Origin: Bacterioplanoides sp. SCSIO 12839 | GTDB lineage: Bacteria; Pseudomonadota; Gammaproteobacteria; Pseudomonadales; Oceanobacteraceae | Assembly: GCF_024397975.1 (NCBI RefSeq) | Contig: NZ_CP073745.1 | Location: 1,266,501 to 1,330,500 of the forward strand | Length of the DNA stretch: 64,000 nucleotides | Direction: 5' to 3' | Shown here: in pieces, positions 1 through 8,812 of the stretch | How the letters are laid out: every line of letters begins with the position of its first letter | Position numbering within the stretch: position 1 is the stretch's first letter | The notes under the pieces: generated by a model | What the model saw: only the letters and a program-made list of their open reading frames with translations | What the model was told of the DNA's origin: nothing | Databases searched by the model: none | Position numbers and translations under genes: made by a program

Positions 1-1514
1 ATGGTTGCCATCTTATATGGCGTAAAATTCACTTCCTGATTAACTGCCATGACTTTTTTGGGCGCAGGTACAAATAACATGTAAGCATTGTCATAAGCAC
101 GTTTCATGATTTTGCGGATGATTTGTGTTGAGGCATCCGTGTTCAGTGTTTCTGTCAGCATGGTATCGATATAAGCATTCATCGTTGGATCAGGACTGAT
201 AGTGCTCCAGACACTGTCTGTTTTGTAAACAAAAAACGCAGACCATGGATGGTTGAAGTACCAATCATCATCCCCCCAGACCAGTAAATCCCACTCCATG
301 GTGTTCTTTCCGGCATTGGTTGATAATAATTGTTCAAAAATAACCGTTTCGTTCTGGGTGATTTTAAACTCCAGTTCTACCCCGACTTTGCGAAGGTCAC
401 GATCGATAGATTTCCACAAAAACATAAACCGTTCTTGCGTAAGAACTTTCAGTTTCAGGCCATTGAGTGTGTTGGTTAATTCCTGGCGTATGGATTTCGG
501 GCTTTGTACATCTGAATATGCTTTTAATGATTTGGCGACCTGGTTGACACCGGGAAAGTTAGGGGAAGCCAGTGTCGGCTTACTTTCAGCAAAGCCAAAA
601 AAGGAATTTTTGATAATAGCCTGCTGATTCAGTGCTTGATTCAGCGCTTTGCGTATCTTTTTGTCTTTTAGTTTTGGGTTGCCAGTAATCATATTGATGT
701 GAATGGCAATATTGTCATTGGATGGGCCGCTGATCAGCTTGGAGTACGCTGAGGTCATGACCGATGCAACCTCTGTAACCGGGATTGGCATGATATCCAG
801 CTGACCTTCGCTGTCGGTCACTTCTTCCAAAGCAATATCGGAGTCCAGTTGGGTATAGACGGTAATGGTTTCGACTTTTACCAGGTCTTTGTCGTAATAA
901 TTCGGGTTAGCGACCAAAACGGCTTTAGGGGTATTGCGGTCACCTTCAATGTAGCCTTCTTTCAGAATATACGGGCCGGTGGCATAGGGGCCTGGCTCCG
1001 CCAGATTGGGGCAGGTTGCTTTACCATTCCAACCAAATTTTTTCAGGTAATCGGTGGTATAAAAATGCAACCAGATGACGTCATTGATAAAAGATCCGTA
1101 CTTAGCTTTCAGGTGAAAGCGAACCGTGTAGTCATCTACTTTTTCTGTGCGATCATAATATTCGTGAAACTTACTGAACAGAAAAGGTGCTTTTTTAAAG
1201 TAACGCATATTTTCAAGCACGGCATCTGCATCAAAACGGCTACCATCCTGAAAAACCACACCCTGCCTCAGAGAGAATTCATATTCAGTATCGCTGAGCT
1301 GACGGTATGATGTTGCCAGGTCATAATCCCAACTTCTGCTGTTATTGGCCGGTTTTAAAAGCGCGCCATTAATCGCATGGGATACATATAGATAAGGCAA
1401 GCTGGGTACGTAGACTTTGACGTGTGACCCCGGCGTTGGGGCAGCTTTGGCGGAGTTGATAATCAACAGGGTTATCAAGCAGCTCTGCATTAATAAGCGT
1501 AATGAATTCGCCAT
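1..1514 (-). CDS. ABC transporter substrate-binding protein, peptide/SBP family 5 (3' end outside window)
   Basis: An open frame of 504 codons runs off the left edge, so the C-terminus is missing. The ATG at 1514 has a GAGA-type ribosome site and opens a signal peptide (basic start, hydrophobic LLIIN stretch, cleavage near AKA-AP). The body reads like extracellular solute-binding protein family 5 (DppA/OppA type): a segment with LRQGVVFQDG and a following FDADAVL matches the family's early 'F-x-DG-x-P-x-T-A-xDV' block, and later segments contain YATGPYILKEG and NDNIAIHINM. Such periplasmic proteins deliver oligopeptides or other ligands to an ABC permease. The permease genes, if linked, would lie left of the window. 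The ligand cannot be told from sequence. Confidence 0.85.
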   Translation of the reverse strand, partial: MANSLRLLMQSCLITLLIINSAKAAPTPGSHVKVYVPSLPYLYVSHAINGALLKPANNSRSWDYDLATSYRQLSDTEYEFSLRQGVVFQDGSRFDADAVLENMRYFKKAPFLFSKFHEYYDRTEKVDDYTVRFHLKAKYGSFINDVIWLHFYTTDYLKKFGWNGKATCPNLAEPGPYATGPYILKEGYIEGDRNTPKAVLVANPNYYDKDLVKVETITVYTQLDSDIALEEVTDSEGQLDIMPIPVTEVASVMTSAYSKLISGPSNDNIAIHINMITGNPKLKDKKIRKALNQALNQQAIIKNSFFGFAESKPTLASPNFPGVNQVAKSLKAYSDVQSPKSIRQELTNTLNGLKLKVLTQERFMFLWKSIDRDLRKVGVELEFKITQNETVIFEQLLSTNAGKNTMEWDLLVWGDDDWYFNHPWSAFFVYKTDSVWSTISPDPTMNAYIDTMLTETLNTDASTQIIRKIMKRAYDNAYMLFVPAPKKVMAVNQEVNFTPYKMAT

Positions 1515-1608
1515 GAAACATCTCATTAACAGTGAATAATCCCATTAACTTTAGCAGAGCAATTTGGAATATCTTCTTATCGCTATAAATAATGATATGT
1601 ATCATTAA

Positions 1609-2577
1609 TCATCGTGTGTTGAGTTGTTGGAAGGGGAGCTCTGGTTGGTGTTCCGTCAACTTTTTTGCTAAGCGCTTCTGCCATTTATTCTCCGATTTCT
1701 GCAAATGTTTAATCAGCAATTTACTGAGTTTAGGCATCAGTGCCGGGGGCAAGTCGTGCCCCATCCCCTGAATGACTTTCAGTTTTGATTTACGGATGGC
1801 TGCAGCGGTATCTGCGCCCATGCGGGCAGGGATGATCGGGTCATCAGATCCATGAATGATTAATGCCGGTACTTTGATTTTTTGTAGCAAGTGATGACGA
1901 TCACCGGCAGCTGTAATGGCAGCCAGCTGACGTTTAAAGCCACAAGGCGAGCCTGCCCGCTCATAACTAGTTTCGGCCAGTTGCCGCAATTCGATGTCAT
2001 TCATGGGGTAGGCCGGCGAACCAATTAAACGATTCATGCGCATGGTGTAACGGATAGAAGCTTCGCGGTTTACTGGTGTTGGCCGTTTGGCCAGCTGGAG
2101 TAACACTTTCAGATTCGGGTCGGGTAAGCCTGGTGCCCGGCCTGCCGACATGATGGATGTCAGGCTGCGTACCCGCTTGCGTTTGGTTGCAGCCAGGATC
2201 TGAGCAATCATGCCACCCATGGAAGCACCAACCAGATGAGCGCTGTGCAGCTGCAGTTCGTCCATCAGAGATAACACGTCACGGCTCATATCTTTTAGCG
2301 TGTAGGGCACGTCAGCCGGGCGTTGCATCTTCTGTTGTAACCAGGTTTTCAGCAGGCTGGGCGAGCCTTGGTCTTTCATGTGTGATGAGTCACCGACATC
2401 GCGGTTATCAAAGCGGACAACATAGTAGCCAGCATCCGCAACGCGTTGGCATAGTTCGTCGGGCCAAACCCGCATCTGAGCTCCTAACCCCATAATCAAA
2501 ATAACAGCCGGATGTTGTGCCAGGCCAAAGGTTTCGTAGACAAGTTGGATGCCGTCAGCGGTCTGAAATTGAGTCAT
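1609..2577 (-). CDS. alpha/beta-fold hydrolase
   Basis: A 322-residue alpha/beta hydrolase with all expected landmarks: an oxyanion-side GLGAQ loop near residue 30, nucleophile elbow GASMGG with Ser119, acid Asp245 or Asp246 in HGSDDPIIP, and catalytic His274 in GMGHDLPP. The ATG at 2577 was chosen because family homology begins at MTQFQTADGI; the frame stays open upstream to 2757 but would add an unlikely 60-residue leader overlapping lepB. No signal peptide is seen, so it is probably cytoplasmic. It is divergent from lepB and the substrate is unknown (esterase, lipase-like or haloperoxidase-like). Confidence 0.85.
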   Translation of the reverse strand: MTQFQTADGIQLVYETFGLAQHPAVILIMGLGAQMRVWPDELCQRVADAGYYVVRFDNRDVGDSSHMKDQGSPSLLKTWLQQKMQRPADVPYTLKDMSRDVLSLMDELQLHSAHLVGASMGGMIAQILAATKRKRVRSLTSIMSAGRAPGLPDPNLKVLLQLAKRPTPVNREASIRYTMRMNRLIGSPAYPMNDIELRQLAETSYERAGSPCGFKRQLAAITAAGDRHHLLQKIKVPALIIHGSDDPIIPARMGADTAAAIRKSKLKVIQGMGHDLPPALMPKLSKLLIKHLQKSENKWQKRLAKKLTEHQPELPFQQLNTR

Positions 2578-2696
2578 GGTCTTTGATGGGTTAACGGTTA
2601 TCAGAATCTCAGTAAGAAAGAGTCTAGCTGCTCGCGTAAATATGAACAGGGGGGTAGAATGCCGGACTTTATTGTGACTTGTTGTAAGAAAACTCC

Positions 2697-3527
2697 ATGG
2701 ATATCGATTTTCCCCTGATTCTGATGATTGCCACCGCGGTAACGGGCTTAATTGCACTGGCTGATAAGCTTTGGTTTGAGAAGCAACGTAAGGCTAAGGT
2801 TGCGGAACTTGAAGAGCGCATGGCGCATGTTGATGATATTGCCGCCGCTGAGAAAGAGCCTTTTATCATTGAACAAGGGAAGTCGTTTTTCCCGGTGCTG
2901 GCCATTGTGTTTGTGTTGCGATCTTTTATCGCTGAGCCGTTTCAGATTCCATCCGGGTCAATGGAGCCAGGCCTGATCAAGGGCGACTTTATTCTTGTAA
3001 GCAAATTTCATTATGGTTTGCGTATGCCCGTATTTGGCAACACTCTGGTGCCTATCGATATGCCGGAGCGAGGCGATGTGATGGTGTTCTTCCCGCCCAA
3101 TGATCCGCGTTATTTTATTAAGCGGGTGATTGGTCTGCCCGGCGATACTATCGAATACCGTAACAAGCAGCTGACCATTAATGGTCAACGTGTTGAGACT
3201 CAGGAGCTGGGCGGTGAACCACCTTATAACCCGCGTAAGTATCTGGCTCAAGAGTCGTTAGATTCTGCAGATGCTGCGATTCAGTGGGTAGTGGGTGTTG
3301 ATCGTCGCTCCAGCCAGAAAGTAATTTGGGCTGGCCCTGAAGGGGAATGGAAAGTACCGCAAGGCCATTATTTTATGATGGGGGATAACCGCGGTAACAG
3401 CCATGATAGCCGCGGCTGGGGTTTTGTTCCGGAAGAGAATATTGTCGGTAAAGCGGTGGCTGTATGGATGCACTGGGAAAACTGGACCGATATTCCTTCG
3501 TTTAGCCGTAACAAGTGGATTGATTGA
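2697..3527 (+). CDS. lepB: signal peptidase I
   Basis: A 276-residue inner-membrane serine protease that removes signal peptides from exported proteins. Two N-terminal membrane segments are visible (residues 4-25 and about 63-80), followed by the catalytic box IPSGSM with nucleophile Ser88, the Lys box with general base Lys142 in FIKRVIGLPGD, and the C-terminal GDNRGNSHDSR box. A plausible -10 (TAGAAT, 2655-2660) precedes it. Usually lepB follows lepA and precedes rnc-era; here the upstream neighbour is a divergent hydrolase and the downstream one a tiny membrane protein, so this copy is out of its classical operon. Family assignment is firm. Confidence 0.96.
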   Translation: MDIDFPLILMIATAVTGLIALADKLWFEKQRKAKVAELEERMAHVDDIAAAEKEPFIIEQGKSFFPVLAIVFVLRSFIAEPFQIPSGSMEPGLIKGDFILVSKFHYGLRMPVFGNTLVPIDMPERGDVMVFFPPNDPRYFIKRVIGLPGDTIEYRNKQLTINGQRVETQELGGEPPYNPRKYLAQESLDSADAAIQWVVGVDRRSSQKVIWAGPEGEWKVPQGHYFMMGDNRGNSHDSRGWGFVPEENIVGKAVAVWMHWENWTDIPSFSRNKWID

Positions 3528-3558
3528 ACTATACTAAAAGGTAAACACGGAGCACTGT

Positions 3559-3720
3559 ATGTTTACCTCTCATTCGAGAGCCGCTCAGCAGGCGCGGCTC
3601 GCTAAGCGTTCGCAACCCATTGGCAAGAAGCCCTGTAAGTTCTGTCAGCGCAGCCGCTGGTTAATGGTTATCACCATTCTGATTGTGTTGGCTTCGGTAT
3701 CAGTCCTGAATACAGCTTAA
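3559..3720 (+). CDS. small CxxC membrane protein (53 aa), unknown
   Basis: This short frame opens with ATG at 3559 behind a CGGAG ribosome site eight bases upstream. The 53-residue product has a basic N-terminal half (RAAQQARLAKRSQPIGKK), a CKFC motif near residue 30, and one C-terminal hydrophobic segment (WLMVITILIVLASVSV). It lies 31 bp after lepB in the same direction, so it may be cotranscribed. The CxxC pair could bind metal or be redox-active; nothing in the sequence decides this. The good ribosome site and membrane topology support a real gene, but no family was recognised. Confidence 0.6.
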   Translation: MFTSHSRAAQQARLAKRSQPIGKKPCKFCQRSRWLMVITILIVLASVSVLNTA

Positions 3721-3834
3721 GCATTTTTCAACATCTTGCTAAACCGAAAATATCTCGACTTTTTGACCAATTGCTACTGGATATTTGACGCCAACTCCTT
3801 AGAATGCCGCTCGTTCCTTCTTGAGCGTGATTGC

Positions 3835-4191
3835 ATGACTCTTACCCAGCAAATGAAAGGCTTTGCCGCCGACTTTCTCGACCGTGTTATGCCGGTTAAG
3901 CCAGTCCAGCGTTCCCAGGATGAACAACATCGTCTGGATCGTGCCTCTCGCAAAATGCATCTTTATTTTTGCCGCACCTGCCCATCATCTATTGAAGTGA
4001 AGCGCCATTGTGAAAAGCTGGGGCTGAGGGTCGTTGAGAAAGACGTCATTCGTGTGAATGCCTACCGTAATGAACTGGTTCACGGTGGTGGTGCTCCCCG
4101 TGTACCTTGTCTGCGTATTGATGACAATCAGCAGGAACGCTGGTTATACAGCCGCAAAGCCATTCTCGAGTATCTGGATCAGCGTTTCTGA
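3835..4191 (+). CDS. glutaredoxin/GST-N-like thioredoxin-fold protein
   Basis: A 118-residue protein with a glutaredoxin-like core: MHLYFCRTCPSS places Cys46-x-x-Cys49 at the end of the first strand, and GGAPRVPCLRI is the cis-proline loop. The C-terminal segment SRKAILEYLDQRF is the closing helix seen in GST N-terminal and glutaredoxin domains. The N-terminal 40 residues are charged and lie outside the fold. The ATG at 3835 is preferred over one at 3736, which adds 33 residues without homology. Likely role is thiol-disulfide exchange in the cytoplasm; partner unknown. Confidence 0.75.
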   Translation: MTLTQQMKGFAADFLDRVMPVKPVQRSQDEQHRLDRASRKMHLYFCRTCPSSIEVKRHCEKLGLRVVEKDVIRVNAYRNELVHGGGAPRVPCLRIDDNQQERWLYSRKAILEYLDQRF

Positions 4192-4317
4192 TACTCACTT
4201 TCTTCTCTTTTTGTTTTTTACTTTGGTATAGCCGCCTTCTGCCCTGACACTCCTGACTCTGGCATCATCGTATAACGGGCCTACAATAGGCCATCTGTTA
4301 TTCCGGTGCCCTGAGTT

Positions 4318-5289
4318 ATGCCCCTGATTGCTTCAACGTATCAAGCGCCCCGTGGCTATGCCAACGGCTATGTGCAAAGCATTTATCCAACCTTGTTCCG
4401 TAAAATAGCCTTGCCCAATCTGGTTCGTGAGCGTATTGAATTGGCTGACGGTGACTTTCTGGATCTTGACTGGTCTCGATGTAAAGACACACCCGCAAAG
4501 TCGCTGGTTATCGTGTCTCATGGGCTGGAGGGACATTCCCGTCGCCCTTATGTATTGGGAGTGTTACGACAGGCGAATAAAGAAGGGATGGATGCACTTT
4601 CCTGGAATTTTCGCAGTTGCAGCGGCGAACCAAATCGTTTGCCACGGATGTACCACAGTGGCGCAACCGATGATTTACACCAGGTGGTGAATCATGCACT
4701 CAACTCAGGGTACCAACGTGTTCATTTAGTGGGATTTTCGATGGGCGGTAATCTGAGTTTGCTCTATGCCGGTCGAGATTCACGACTTCCGTCTCAGGTG
4801 CGATCGGTTTGTGGCTTCTCTGTGCCCTGTGATTTAAGAGGCAGTGCCGATCAGCTGGCGTATCGACGTAATCGAATTTTTATGTGGCGCTTTTTAAGGG
4901 ACCTCAGAGTCAAGGTTGAGCAGAAAGCAAAACGCTTTCCTGAACTGGTGTCCGCTGACGGCTATTCACAGATTCGTAATTTCCGTCAGTTTGATGATCG
5001 CTACACGGCCCCATTGCATGGTTTTAACGATGCCCTGGATTACTGGCAACAGTCCAGTTGCCTGCAGTATCTGGATAAAATCCGGATTCCGGCTCTGTTA
5101 GTGAATGCCCGTAACGACCCTTTTTTATCCGCTGACTGTTATCCTCACACGATGGCCGAGAAACACCCGTATCTCCACTTGGAAGTGCCGCTCAGTGGCG
5201 GGCACGTGGGCTTTATCGAAAGAAATCCGGACCACACGTATTGGATGGAAAAAAGAGCACTGGCCTTTATCAAGCAGCAAAATGAGTAA
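4318..5289 (+). CDS. YheT-type alpha/beta hydrolase
   Basis: The 323-residue product matches the YheT/EMB8 hydrolase group: N-terminal NGYVQSIYPTLFRK, the HGLEGHSRRPY oxyanion region (residues 68-77), WNFRSCSGEPN, and nucleophile Ser141 in GFSMGGNL. The acid is in NARNDPFL and the His in SGGHVGFIE. YheT relatives are cytoplasmic and of poorly defined substrate, often annotated as hydrolases of short or medium acyl esters. The start ATG at 4318 matches the usual N-terminus of the family. A perfect 10-bp inverted repeat lies downstream. Confidence 0.88.
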   Translation: MPLIASTYQAPRGYANGYVQSIYPTLFRKIALPNLVRERIELADGDFLDLDWSRCKDTPAKSLVIVSHGLEGHSRRPYVLGVLRQANKEGMDALSWNFRSCSGEPNRLPRMYHSGATDDLHQVVNHALNSGYQRVHLVGFSMGGNLSLLYAGRDSRLPSQVRSVCGFSVPCDLRGSADQLAYRRNRIFMWRFLRDLRVKVEQKAKRFPELVSADGYSQIRNFRQFDDRYTAPLHGFNDALDYWQQSSCLQYLDKIRIPALLVNARNDPFLSADCYPHTMAEKHPYLHLEVPLSGGHVGFIERNPDHTYWMEKRALAFIKQQNE

Positions 5290-5346
5290 CGTAACCGCTT
5301 TGTAATTAAATGGTTAATTCTGGTGTTTTAAGCCGTTGATAATGGT

Positions 5347-5379
5347 GCGTCAAAATCTAAACATTCATTATTTTGACGC
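5347..5379. repeat. perfect 10-bp inverted repeat
   Basis: GCGTCAAAAT (5347-5356) is exactly complementary to ATTTTGACGC (5370-5379) across a 13-base loop. There is no U-run after either arm, so it is not a classical terminator. It lies in the 204-bp gap between the YheT-type gene and the M6 protease gene and could be an operator or an mRNA 3' end structure. Confidence 0.5.
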
Positions 5380-5493
5380 CTTGTTGAGAGTGAAAAGTCA
5401 CTTTTTTGCTATGTTGTAGGTCTTTGTTAAAACGACCTTTCAGTGAACGATGGTTGGCTACGCTTCAGATAGTAAGATATCGGAAGTGTTGTC

Positions 5494-7644
5494 ATGTTTG
5501 TTTTACTTTTTGTCCTGGTTTTATTGTTTCCTGTTGCCGCTGATGCCTCATTGCAGCCGCTGTCACAGCGAGTGCAGATCACATTAGCGGATGGCCAGCT
5601 GTTATGGGTCACCAGTCAGGGCACTATGGATAACCTTTGGGTAACAACCGATGATGGGCAGCTGCTGGTTGAAGAGCAGGGCTACTGGTTTTACGCCGAA
5701 TATGACTCGCATGGGCACGTTGTATCCACAGGGCGCTCTGTTGTTGAAGGGCTGGCAGTTAAAGGTATTGCCAGTAAGCATATCTCTTCGCAGTCATTAA
5801 TCAGCAGCCAATCTCAGCAGCTCAGTATTCAGTCTGCTTCTCAGCCCGAGCGCACACCGTATCGTTTTACATCCGGTGCATATCACAGGCAGCCTCTGCT
5901 GGTGGTTCGGGTGTCATTCTCCAATCAAGGGTTTCGTTATACCGATGCTGAAATTGCCCAGCGACTATTTGCGGGTGAGGACAGTGTTACCGGTTATTTC
6001 CTGGAAAATTCTTACAATAACTTTGAAGTTGAAGCGATTAATGAAAATCATGGCACCGTGAATGACGGTATTGTGTCGGTTCGTTTAAATCGTAACCATC
6101 CGGATTTTGGTAACGGCTTTGGCGTACAAAGCCAGGATCTGGCGCGTGATGCACTGGCCGCTTTACCACAGGATCTCAACCTTGCTGCTTACGATCGTAA
6201 CGGTGATAGCTGGCTTGATCCGAACGAGTTAGCGATTGTGTTTATGGTAGCGGGTTATGAGCAGGCCTTTGCCGGTGCCGGTACCAGCCGACCACGGGTT
6301 TGGGCTCATAAAAGCAGCTTGTATCAGGGCAGCTATGGCGCGATGCAGATTGGCGAATACGCCATGTTTGGTGAGCGACATGAAGACCACCAGGCAACCA
6401 TCGGTATTATTTGCCATGAGTTAGGCCATTTGCTGTTTGATCTGCCGGACTTATATGATCGCCGTGGCCAGAGCATGGGTATTGGGCGCTGGGGTCTGAT
6501 GGGGCTTGGCGGCTGGAATTCGTCTGCCGGTCATGCGGGTAATAAACCGGCTCATATGCTGGGCTGGAGTAAAGAGCAGTTGGGGTTTGTGCAGCCCGGC
6601 CATGCTCAGGAAGGTCGTTCAACGGTGCGTTTGCGGGCGTTATCGGAAGCGGCTGATGTGTTGGAGATTCCATTGGATGCTTATCGCCATGGTCAGCGCT
6701 TGTTGTTGGAGCATCGTCGCCTGAATGACTTTGACTCAGGTCTGCCTGGTGAGGGTATCCTGATGACTCGCATTGATGATCGCGTTGGTTATGGCCCATT
6801 GGGTGGTCAAAACGATAATGTTGATCACCAGCTGGTTGATGTTGAAGAGGCGGATGGCGGCCAGGATCTGGATAACAACCGTAACCGTGGTGATGCCAAT
6901 GATGTGTTCAGCTCATCGGATAACACTCTTGTCTTTTCCGCGGTAAGCCCTGGCCCTACTGCAGAAGAAAATGCTATCGAGCTGTTGCGTATGGAAACCG
7001 GCTTGGTGGCTGATATTGATTTACGCGTCAGCAAAGGTATTTATGGTGACAACATTGGGCTGGATGAAGTTGGGCCAAACTCATCCTACCGTTTCAGTGA
7101 TCAGGAAGGGAAGGTGATTGTTCGTTTACCTGTATCAGAGGATGTTGTTTGGCTGGATGGCATCGATTGGTTTGCGCTGGGTGATGGCACCGTTGATATT
7201 GCGGTTTATGCTGAAAACCCTTTGTTAGGAGAAGAGCCTCTCTTTTCGCAATCTTCATACGCTGTGAGTGAAGGCTGGAACCGCCTGATGTTTGCTCAAC
7301 GATTATCGAACAATGGGGCTTCTGAGGTTTTTTTGCAGTTATCGTTGAGAGTGGCAGAGGGAGATTTATCTTTGGCAATTGATGCTCAGGGGAATGCCAG
7401 TGGCGATACTTATATTCAGTCTTCAGCTTCGGGTTATAACGCCGCAAACTTTGATATCCCGGCACGGTTGTTGGTGATGATGAATAACACGCCGCCAGCA
7501 CCGGCTTCGGAGCCGGCAGATTCTGGTTCAAATGATGCTGAGAACGCAGCGGATGCCAGTTCAGGTTCTTCGTCTTCTGGCGGTGGTGCGATGTTTGTAT
7601 GGCTGCTGTTATTCGTCTTGGTTCCACGGGTGCGTTCGTTATAA
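5494..7644 (+). CDS. secreted M6-family metalloprotease with GlyGly-CTERM tail
   Basis: A 716-residue exported zinc protease. Residues 1-18 are a signal peptide (hydrophobic FVLLFVLVLLFPVAA, then DAS). The M6/immune inhibitor A-type catalytic domain carries the zinc site HELGH at residues 308-312, followed by LPDLYD and, further on, the characteristic PAHMLGWSKEQLGF. A calcium-like loop DRNGDSWLDPNE precedes it. The C-terminus is a GlyGly-CTERM sorting signal: a Ser/Ala-rich linker, SSSSGGG (Gly-Gly-Gly at 696-698), a hydrophobic stretch FVWLLLFVLV, and a final basic RVR. Such tails are cut by rhombosortase, whose gene is next downstream. A GGAAG ribosome site precedes ATG 5494. Confidence 0.92.
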   Translation: MFVLLFVLVLLFPVAADASLQPLSQRVQITLADGQLLWVTSQGTMDNLWVTTDDGQLLVEEQGYWFYAEYDSHGHVVSTGRSVVEGLAVKGIASKHISSQSLISSQSQQLSIQSASQPERTPYRFTSGAYHRQPLLVVRVSFSNQGFRYTDAEIAQRLFAGEDSVTGYFLENSYNNFEVEAINENHGTVNDGIVSVRLNRNHPDFGNGFGVQSQDLARDALAALPQDLNLAAYDRNGDSWLDPNELAIVFMVAGYEQAFAGAGTSRPRVWAHKSSLYQGSYGAMQIGEYAMFGERHEDHQATIGIICHELGHLLFDLPDLYDRRGQSMGIGRWGLMGLGGWNSSAGHAGNKPAHMLGWSKEQLGFVQPGHAQEGRSTVRLRALSEAADVLEIPLDAYRHGQRLLLEHRRLNDFDSGLPGEGILMTRIDDRVGYGPLGGQNDNVDHQLVDVEEADGGQDLDNNRNRGDANDVFSSSDNTLVFSAVSPGPTAEENAIELLRMETGLVADIDLRVSKGIYGDNIGLDEVGPNSSYRFSDQEGKVIVRLPVSEDVVWLDGIDWFALGDGTVDIAVYAENPLLGEEPLFSQSSYAVSEGWNRLMFAQRLSNNGASEVFLQLSLRVAEGDLSLAIDAQGNASGDTYIQSSASGYNAANFDIPARLLVMMNNTPPAPASEPADSGSNDAENAADASSGSSSSGGGAMFVWLLLFVLVPRVRSL

Positions 7645-7677
7645 TCGGACACTGATGTTTCTTATCGGGATCCGTTA

Positions 7678-8280
7678 GTGAGCGCTACTCGGGATTTTAT
7701 TCGGCATTATTCTCTTTATATTGCTGTTCTGTCTTTGTTGCTTCTGTTGGCAGTTGCTGAGCCTTGGTCATCACGCTGGCTAGAGTTTGATCGCTCTTTG
7801 ATTGATGCGGGCCAGTGGTGGCGACTATTTACCGCAAGCTGGGTGCATCTTTCCACCAATCATCTATTAGGAAACATGGCCGGTGTTGCACTGTTTGCTT
7901 ATGTTGCCGGCCCCTCATTAAATAATCGCCTGGGTTTTGCGTTATTAGTCTGGTCGGTATCGTTTGTTGGCGTTGGCTTATATGTCTACGCGGATTACCT
8001 GCAGCGCTACGTTGGTTTATCCGGAGCATTGCATGGCTTATTACTCGTTGCGCCTTTTGTTTCTCCTTTTTATGGCCGTCGTATGGCCTGGCTGTTTTTG
8101 ATTGCCATTGTTGGGAAATGCCTTTGGGAGCAATCGCCTTTTTATGATGATATGGCGATGTTGGATTACATCGGAGGGCGGGTGGAAACCAATTCGCATT
8201 TGTTTGGGGCTATCTCCGGTATTGTGTTTCTCGCCTTTATTAAATGGAAACGGCCGGAGGCTTTTAATGAGTCAGAATAA
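7678..8280 (+). CDS. rrtA: rhombosortase (rhomboid-family protease for GlyGly-CTERM proteins)
   Basis: A 200-residue polytopic membrane protein starting at GTG 7678. The rhomboid dyad is visible: nucleophile Ser115 in GLSGALHG, with the extra His119 that marks the rhombosortase subfamily, and catalytic His174 in NSHLFGAISG. The HLSTNHLLGNMAG block (residues 57-69) is the conserved second-helix motif. Rhombosortases cleave GlyGly-CTERM tails of exported proteins in the inner membrane before type II secretion. The gene begins 33 bp after a protease carrying exactly such a tail, which makes that protein the obvious substrate, though others may exist elsewhere in the genome. Confidence 0.9.
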   Translation: MSATRDFIRHYSLYIAVLSLLLLLAVAEPWSSRWLEFDRSLIDAGQWWRLFTASWVHLSTNHLLGNMAGVALFAYVAGPSLNNRLGFALLVWSVSFVGVGLYVYADYLQRYVGLSGALHGLLLVAPFVSPFYGRRMAWLFLIAIVGKCLWEQSPFYDDMAMLDYIGGRVETNSHLFGAISGIVFLAFIKWKRPEAFNESE

Positions 8281-8812
8281 TCCATGGCAGGTACAGCAAA
8301 AACGCGTTGTTTATGACAACCCCTGGATCCATGTCGAAGAACATCAGGTCATTAATCCAGCAGGGAATCCTGGGATTTATGGCACGGTATCATTTAAAAA
8401 CCGTGCGGTAGGTATCGTACCGCTGGCTGATAATGGTGACACCTGGTTGGTAGGGCAGTTTCGTTATCCTCTGGATCAATATCACTGGGAAATTCCTATG
8501 GGAGGTGCTCCTTACGAAGAGGAGGTTGAGCAGTGTGCTTTGCGGGAATTAAAGGAAGAGACGGGGTTGATCGCGAAAAATTTAAAACCCCTCTGTCATC
8601 TGCATTTGAGTAATTCTATTACCAATGAAGAAGCGTTCGCTTTTGTAGCAACCGGCTTGCAGCAAGGGGATACTGAGTTTGAAGAAACTGAAGTACTGAC
8701 GATACGCCGATTGCCATTTTCAGAAGTGCTCGAAATGACGTTATCCGGGGCAATCACCGATGCCGTTAGTGTTGCCGCAATACAACGTGTCAGGCTGCTT
8801 GGCCTGGCTTAG
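8267..8812 (+). CDS. Nudix hydrolase, ADP-ribose pyrophosphatase-like
   Basis: A 181-residue Nudix enzyme. The full Nudix box GX5EX7REUXEEXGU runs from Gly79 through RELKEETGL ending at Leu101. The upstream pattern VGQFRYPLDQYHWEIPMGG is typical of ADP-sugar or ADP-ribose pyrophosphatases, which hydrolyse nucleoside diphosphate sugars to AMP and a sugar phosphate. ATG 8267 has a perfect GGAGG site and overlaps the rhombosortase end by 14 bp, so the two are translationally coupled; an earlier in-frame ATG at 8102 lies deep in rrtA and is rejected. Its end overlaps the convergent AraC gene by 4 bp. Confidence 0.9.
   Translation: MSQNNPWQVQQKRVVYDNPWIHVEEHQVINPAGNPGIYGTVSFKNRAVGIVPLADNGDTWLVGQFRYPLDQYHWEIPMGGAPYEEEVEQCALRELKEETGLIAKNLKPLCHLHLSNSITNEEAFAFVATGLQQGDTEFEETEVLTIRRLPFSEVLEMTLSGAITDAVSVAAIQRVRLLGLA

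Noticed and set aside
5347-5379. Terminator after the YheT-type gene
   Set aside because: The 10-bp inverted repeat is perfect but has a 13-base loop and no U-run on either strand.
7094-7627. 177-codon open frame on the minus strand inside the M6 protease gene
   Set aside because: It lies entirely under a well-supported gene on the opposite strand, is low in complexity, lacks a ribosome site and has no recognisable domain; it follows from codon bias of the real gene.
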